Shown: positions 5,715 through 7,342 of the stretch, in pieces
How positions within the stretch are numbered: position 1 is the stretch's first letter
How the letters are laid out: the number at the start of each line of letters is the position of its first letter
Origin: an uncultured Prevotellaceae bacterium
Lineage (GTDB): Bacteria > Bacteroidota > Bacteroidia > Bacteroidales > Muribaculaceae
Direction: 5' to 3'
Length of the DNA: 7,342 nucleotides
Assembly (NCBI GenBank): GCA_947254205.1
Contig: CAMYCE010000104.1
Coordinates: forward strand, 1 to 7,342
Position numbers and translations under genes: made by a program
The notes under the pieces: generated by a model
What the model saw: only the letters and a program-made list of their open reading frames with translations
Told to the model about the DNA's origin: nothing
Databases searched by the model: none

Positions 5715-6287
5715 ATGGATAAAAGCTATTGTGACATCAATGGGAATTGCGGAGATGGCAGAAACTGCGACAAGTTCAAGGTTGTCTATATGGGTTTCTT
5801 GCGCTCGGAACTACTTGACAGCATCGACACCCCTGCGTGGGTAGAGGGAGATGTGCTTGCACAAGACGATAGAGACCCCGACGGACATGCACGCCACCAA
5901 ATACAGGACATCGTGCAAGATGGCAACCTAAATAGGGTGACACGCATATTGGACCAATCTTTTGCTGAATGCGTGGAGATGCTGTTGCCCTACACCCGGC
6001 AAGACCTTGTAGAGGGGACGAGAGAAGATGACACTCTCAAATATACCGACAGGTATAACATGAGATTGAAAGTTCCTGAAGACTTCTCTAAGACAACCTA
6101 CAACTGCCTTAAACAGTATATCCACAATTATATGGTAAGTTCTGTGCTTGAAGACTGGTTGAGTATTACCAGTCCGGACAGGAGCAGTTCTGCCAACTGG
6201 GCAAACAAGATTGCCGAGGTGAAAGAAAAGATTGAGGGGGTAAAGAATTGGCGCATAGGTAGGCTTAAACGCAGATTGTGCCCATAA
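5715..6287 (+). CDS. Small phage protein, member 3 of the paralogous family, with Cys-rich N-terminus
   Basis: A 190-residue protein starting 14 bases after member 2 behind an A-rich leader. It has an extra N-terminal piece, with C6, C12 and C18 evenly spaced in a Gly/Asn/Asp-rich context (CDINGNCGDGRNCDKF), before the family's first strand (FKVVYMGFLRSELLDS). An acidic linker (DDRDPDGHARHQ) precedes the helix at about 71-93. The shared core follows (MRLKVPEDF, then NYMVSSVLEDW; P121, F124, Y139, V141, W148), and the protein ends in a basic helix (NWRIGRLKRRLCP). The regular cysteines could bind a metal or form disulfides, but this is not established. No named family is recognised beyond similarity to its two neighbours. 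It is the last gene before a strong terminator. Confidence 0.75.
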   Translation: MDKSYCDINGNCGDGRNCDKFKVVYMGFLRSELLDSIDTPAWVEGDVLAQDDRDPDGHARHQIQDIVQDGNLNRVTRILDQSFAECVEMLLPYTRQDLVEGTREDDTLKYTDRYNMRLKVPEDFSKTTYNCLKQYIHNYMVSSVLEDWLSITSPDRSSSANWANKIAEVKEKIEGVKNWRIGRLKRRLCP

Positions 6288-6293
6288 AGACTA

Positions 6294-6340
6294 TAAAGAG
6301 AGAAAAATTTGCACTAAGGCGCATTTTCCCCTCTTTTTTT
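6294..6340 (+). terminator. Long-hairpin terminator closing the paralogue operon
   Basis: AAAGAG (6295-6300) pairs with CTCTTT (6331-6336); inside it, GAAAA pairs with TTTTC and a loop-proximal TTTGC pairs imperfectly with GCGCA, giving a long interrupted stem. The run of seven T (6334-6340) overlaps and follows the descending arm. It starts seven bases after the stop of member 3. Confidence 0.7.
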
Positions 6341-6440
6341 AGGTAGTTCAAAGGGTGAGGTCTGGCAGGAGAGTAGTCTGAAGGGTCTTAGCGCGTAGGA
6401 GAGAAAGACCTACCTCCGCACCGGTGGGAAATTTATTTGT
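6341..6440 (+). other. G/A-rich non-coding spacer with alternative hairpins
   Basis: There is no start codon with a credible frame here. The stretch is purine-rich with a repeated AGGAGAG (6368-6374 and 6397-6403). AGACC(T) at 6405/6406-6411 can pair either with AGGTCT (6358-6363) or with GGTCTT (6384-6389), so two folds are mutually exclusive. An 8-base palindrome CACCGGTG lies at 6419-6426. It could be a remnant of an inserted element, an untranslated RNA or simply spacer; nothing is matched to a known RNA family. Confidence 0.3.
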
Positions 6441-6469
6441 TAAATGTTTCATAGTATGGAAACAATTTA
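6441..6469 (+). promoter_or_regulatory. Palindromic operator for the toxin-antitoxin operon
   Basis: TAAATGTTTC (6441-6450) and GAAAC-A-ATTTA (6459-6469) form an inverted repeat around an eight-base centre, perfect except for one inserted A. It covers the predicted -33 element and the promoter spacer and ends one base before the -7 box. This is where a HigA-type HTH dimer would bind to autorepress the operon. Confidence 0.55.
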
Positions 6470-6478
6470 CTAACTTTG
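6447..6478 (+). promoter_or_regulatory. Bacteroidota-type promoter of the toxin-antitoxin operon
   Basis: The -7 box TAACTTTG (6471-6478) matches TAnnTTTG exactly; TTTC (6447-6450), one base off TTTG, lies upstream with a 20-base spacer. The ATG at 6502 is 23 bases after the -7 box, leaving a short leader. It follows the terminator at 6294-6340, so the toxin-antitoxin genes are transcribed independently of the phage operon. Confidence 0.7.
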
Positions 6479-6501
6479 TAGTGTTATAAAAACAGAGACC
6501 A

Positions 6502-6846
6502 ATGGACGGAAAGAAACTTACAGTAGTATTGATGGATGAGGCCAGAGACTTTGTCTGCACACTTCCAGAAAAGGCACGAAAGAAAGTTACCTACAACCTC
6601 CTTAAAGTTGAGGGAGGGGAGATGGATAAGGAACTTTTCAAGAAACTGGGTGATACAAATATCTGGGAGTTTAGAACACTGTTTAATGGGATCTGTTACC
6701 GCCTTTTCTCTTTCTGGGATACCGAGCAGGAAACTTTAGTAATAGCCACGCACGGCATTATAAAGAAAACTCAAAAGACTCCAAGTAAAGAGATTCACAA
6801 AGCGGAGGAGATAAGGAAACAATATTTTGACAACAAGCAAAAATAA
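6502..6846 (+). CDS. higB: HigB-like type II toxin (RelE/ParE superfamily, phage Gp49-like)
   Basis: A 114-residue protein, the normal length for the Gp49/HigB group (PF05973). Family landmarks are in order: an N-terminal strand (KLTVVLMDEARDFV), two helices to about residue 50 (LPEKARKKVTYNLLKVEGG), then K47-K48-LGDTNIWEFR (W55, E56, R58), NGICYRLFSF (Y66, R67), LVIATHGIIKKTQKTP (H84, K88, K89, T90, P94) and a C-terminal helix (KEIHKAEEIRKQYF). The R-x(n)-Y-R and H-G-x-x-K-K-T positions are those conserved in HigB-type mRNA interferases, which cleave ribosome-bound mRNA. Toxin before antitoxin is the order typical of higBA. It begins just downstream of its own promoter and ends five bases before the antitoxin ATG. 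Confidence 0.85.
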   Translation: MDGKKLTVVLMDEARDFVCTLPEKARKKVTYNLLKVEGGEMDKELFKKLGDTNIWEFRTLFNGICYRLFSFWDTEQETLVIATHGIIKKTQKTPSKEIHKAEEIRKQYFDNKQK

Positions 6847-6851
6847 GAGAT

Positions 6852-7184
6852 ATGGCACAGATGAATTTAACCCCTCTTAGCGATATTGTTAACGAAGTAT
6901 GGGGAGAAGTAGGGACTCCAGAGAGAGACCAGATGGAGGCACAACTCAAAGAGGAACTCCACGCCTATTATGTAGGAGAGGCAATCAAAAAGGCCAGACA
7001 AGCGCAGCACCTCACCCAAGAGCAATTAGGGGAGAGGATAGGTGTACAAAGAGCGCAAATCTCCAGACTTGAAAAGGGAAAGAGCGTTATAACCCTCCCC
7101 ACCATAAGCAAAGTTTTCCGCGCACTGGGAGTTACTACTGCCACTCTTGACTTAGGAGCAATGGGCAAAGTTGCACTCTGGTAA
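6852..7184 (+). CDS. higA: HigA-like antitoxin, XRE-family HTH
   Basis: A 110-residue protein. The N-terminal half (1-50) contains DIVNEVWGEVGTPERDQME and helical KEELHAYYVGEAIKKARQ, the extension common to Bacteroidota HigA antitoxins paired with Gp49-like toxins (recalled). Residues 51-95 form an HTH_3/XRE domain: LTQEQLGERIGVQRAQISRLEKG (helix-turn-helix at 56-76), then LPTISKVFRALG. It neutralises the toxin by direct binding and should repress the promoter through the palindrome at 6441-6469. A second ATG at 6861 is possible; 6852 is kept because it is closest to the toxin stop. The last residues (DLGAMGKVALW) add a short hydrophobic end. It is co-transcribed with the toxin and followed by a terminator. 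Confidence 0.88.
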   Translation: MAQMNLTPLSDIVNEVWGEVGTPERDQMEAQLKEELHAYYVGEAIKKARQAQHLTQEQLGERIGVQRAQISRLEKGKSVITLPTISKVFRALGVTTATLDLGAMGKVALW

Positions 7185-7210
7185 ACACACCTCCAAAAGA
7201 CCACAGAGAG

Positions 7211-7241
7211 GAGAGGCGAAAGTCTTTCCTCTTTTTGTTTT
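7211..7241 (+). terminator. Rho-independent terminator after the antitoxin gene
   Basis: AGAGG (7212-7216) pairs with CCTCT (7228-7232); an alternative inner stem pairs GAAA (7218-7221) with TTTC (7225-7228). A T-rich tail TTTTTGTTTT follows at 7232-7241. It ends the toxin-antitoxin unit, 27 bases after the stop codon. Confidence 0.7.
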
Positions 7242-7342
7242 AAGAGGGATAAAACAATGGAATTACAATGGAGGCAATAAACCCAAAACGGTCATTAGGT
7301 CGCAATAAGAAAATATCTTAGGCTTTTCCTTGCCTTTGTCAT
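7242..7342. other. Right-end stretch without a supported gene
   Basis: Only very short open frames start here: 17 codons from ATG 7268 on the plus strand and 15 codons from 7342 on the minus strand. A small GGC/GCC hairpin (about 7321-7336) is visible. No promoter, attachment core or repeat shared with the rest of the window could be identified; what follows lies outside the window. Confidence 0.4.

Noticed and set aside
6336..6398. Open stretch without start codon in the spacer (SKGEVWQESSLKGLSA)
   Set aside because: It has no start codon and overlaps the terminator T-tract; it is too short to call a gene remnant.
7295..7342. 15-codon minus-strand frame starting at the right edge
   Set aside because: It is complete but tiny, with no promoter or similarity visible.

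Overview
The window reads as the late-gene end of a tailed phage or prophage from a Bacteroidales host (Bacteroides/Prevotella-like), with a toxin-antitoxin cassette behind it. The host guess rests on three things. First, nearly every start codon follows an A-rich leader instead of a GGAGG Shine-Dalgarno. Second, an exact Bacteroidota -7 box (TAnnTTTG) precedes the toxin gene. Third, the holin, DUF5675 and RDS/GDT-rich spanin-like proteins resemble ones I know from Bacteroidales prophages. All genes lie on the plus strand and are tightly packed.

Left part (1-2982), tail tip and fibres: the C-terminal end of a gene cut by the window edge; a 34-residue single-membrane-span microprotein; a 169-aa protein with a beta-rich N-terminus and six collagen-type Gly-X-Y triplets; a 312-aa fibre-like protein; and a 354-aa protein ending in a laminin-G/concanavalin-like domain, the best receptor-binding candidate. 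The 169-aa and 312-aa proteins share a short motif at their extreme C-termini.

Middle part (2994-4571), lysis: a three-span holin; a DUF5675 protein overlapping it by 4 bases, with an L,D-transpeptidase-like His...Ser-x-Gly-Cys signature and an EF-hand-like loop; then, after a 121-base gap, a protein with an N-terminal lipobox and a C-terminal membrane span, the architecture of a unimolecular spanin. Together these could open the inner membrane, act on peptidoglycan and fuse the two membranes. A terminator follows.

Then (4721-6287) come three small genes of 151, 169 and 190 codons. Their products are very divergent, but all share a gap-free spaced motif P-x2-F-x14-Y-[IM]-V-x6-W, have similar N-terminal strands and end in basic tails. 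I read them as an ancient triplicated phage family of unknown function. A long-hairpin terminator closes this block.

Right part (6341-7342): a G/A-rich non-coding stretch, a promoter with an overlapping palindromic operator, a HigB-type toxin, a HigA-type antitoxin and a terminator. This is an independently transcribed cassette (a 'moron') set between terminators. The last 100 bases hold no gene I can support. I see no tRNA, CRISPR array, insertion sequence, reverse transcriptase or diversity-generating repeat.
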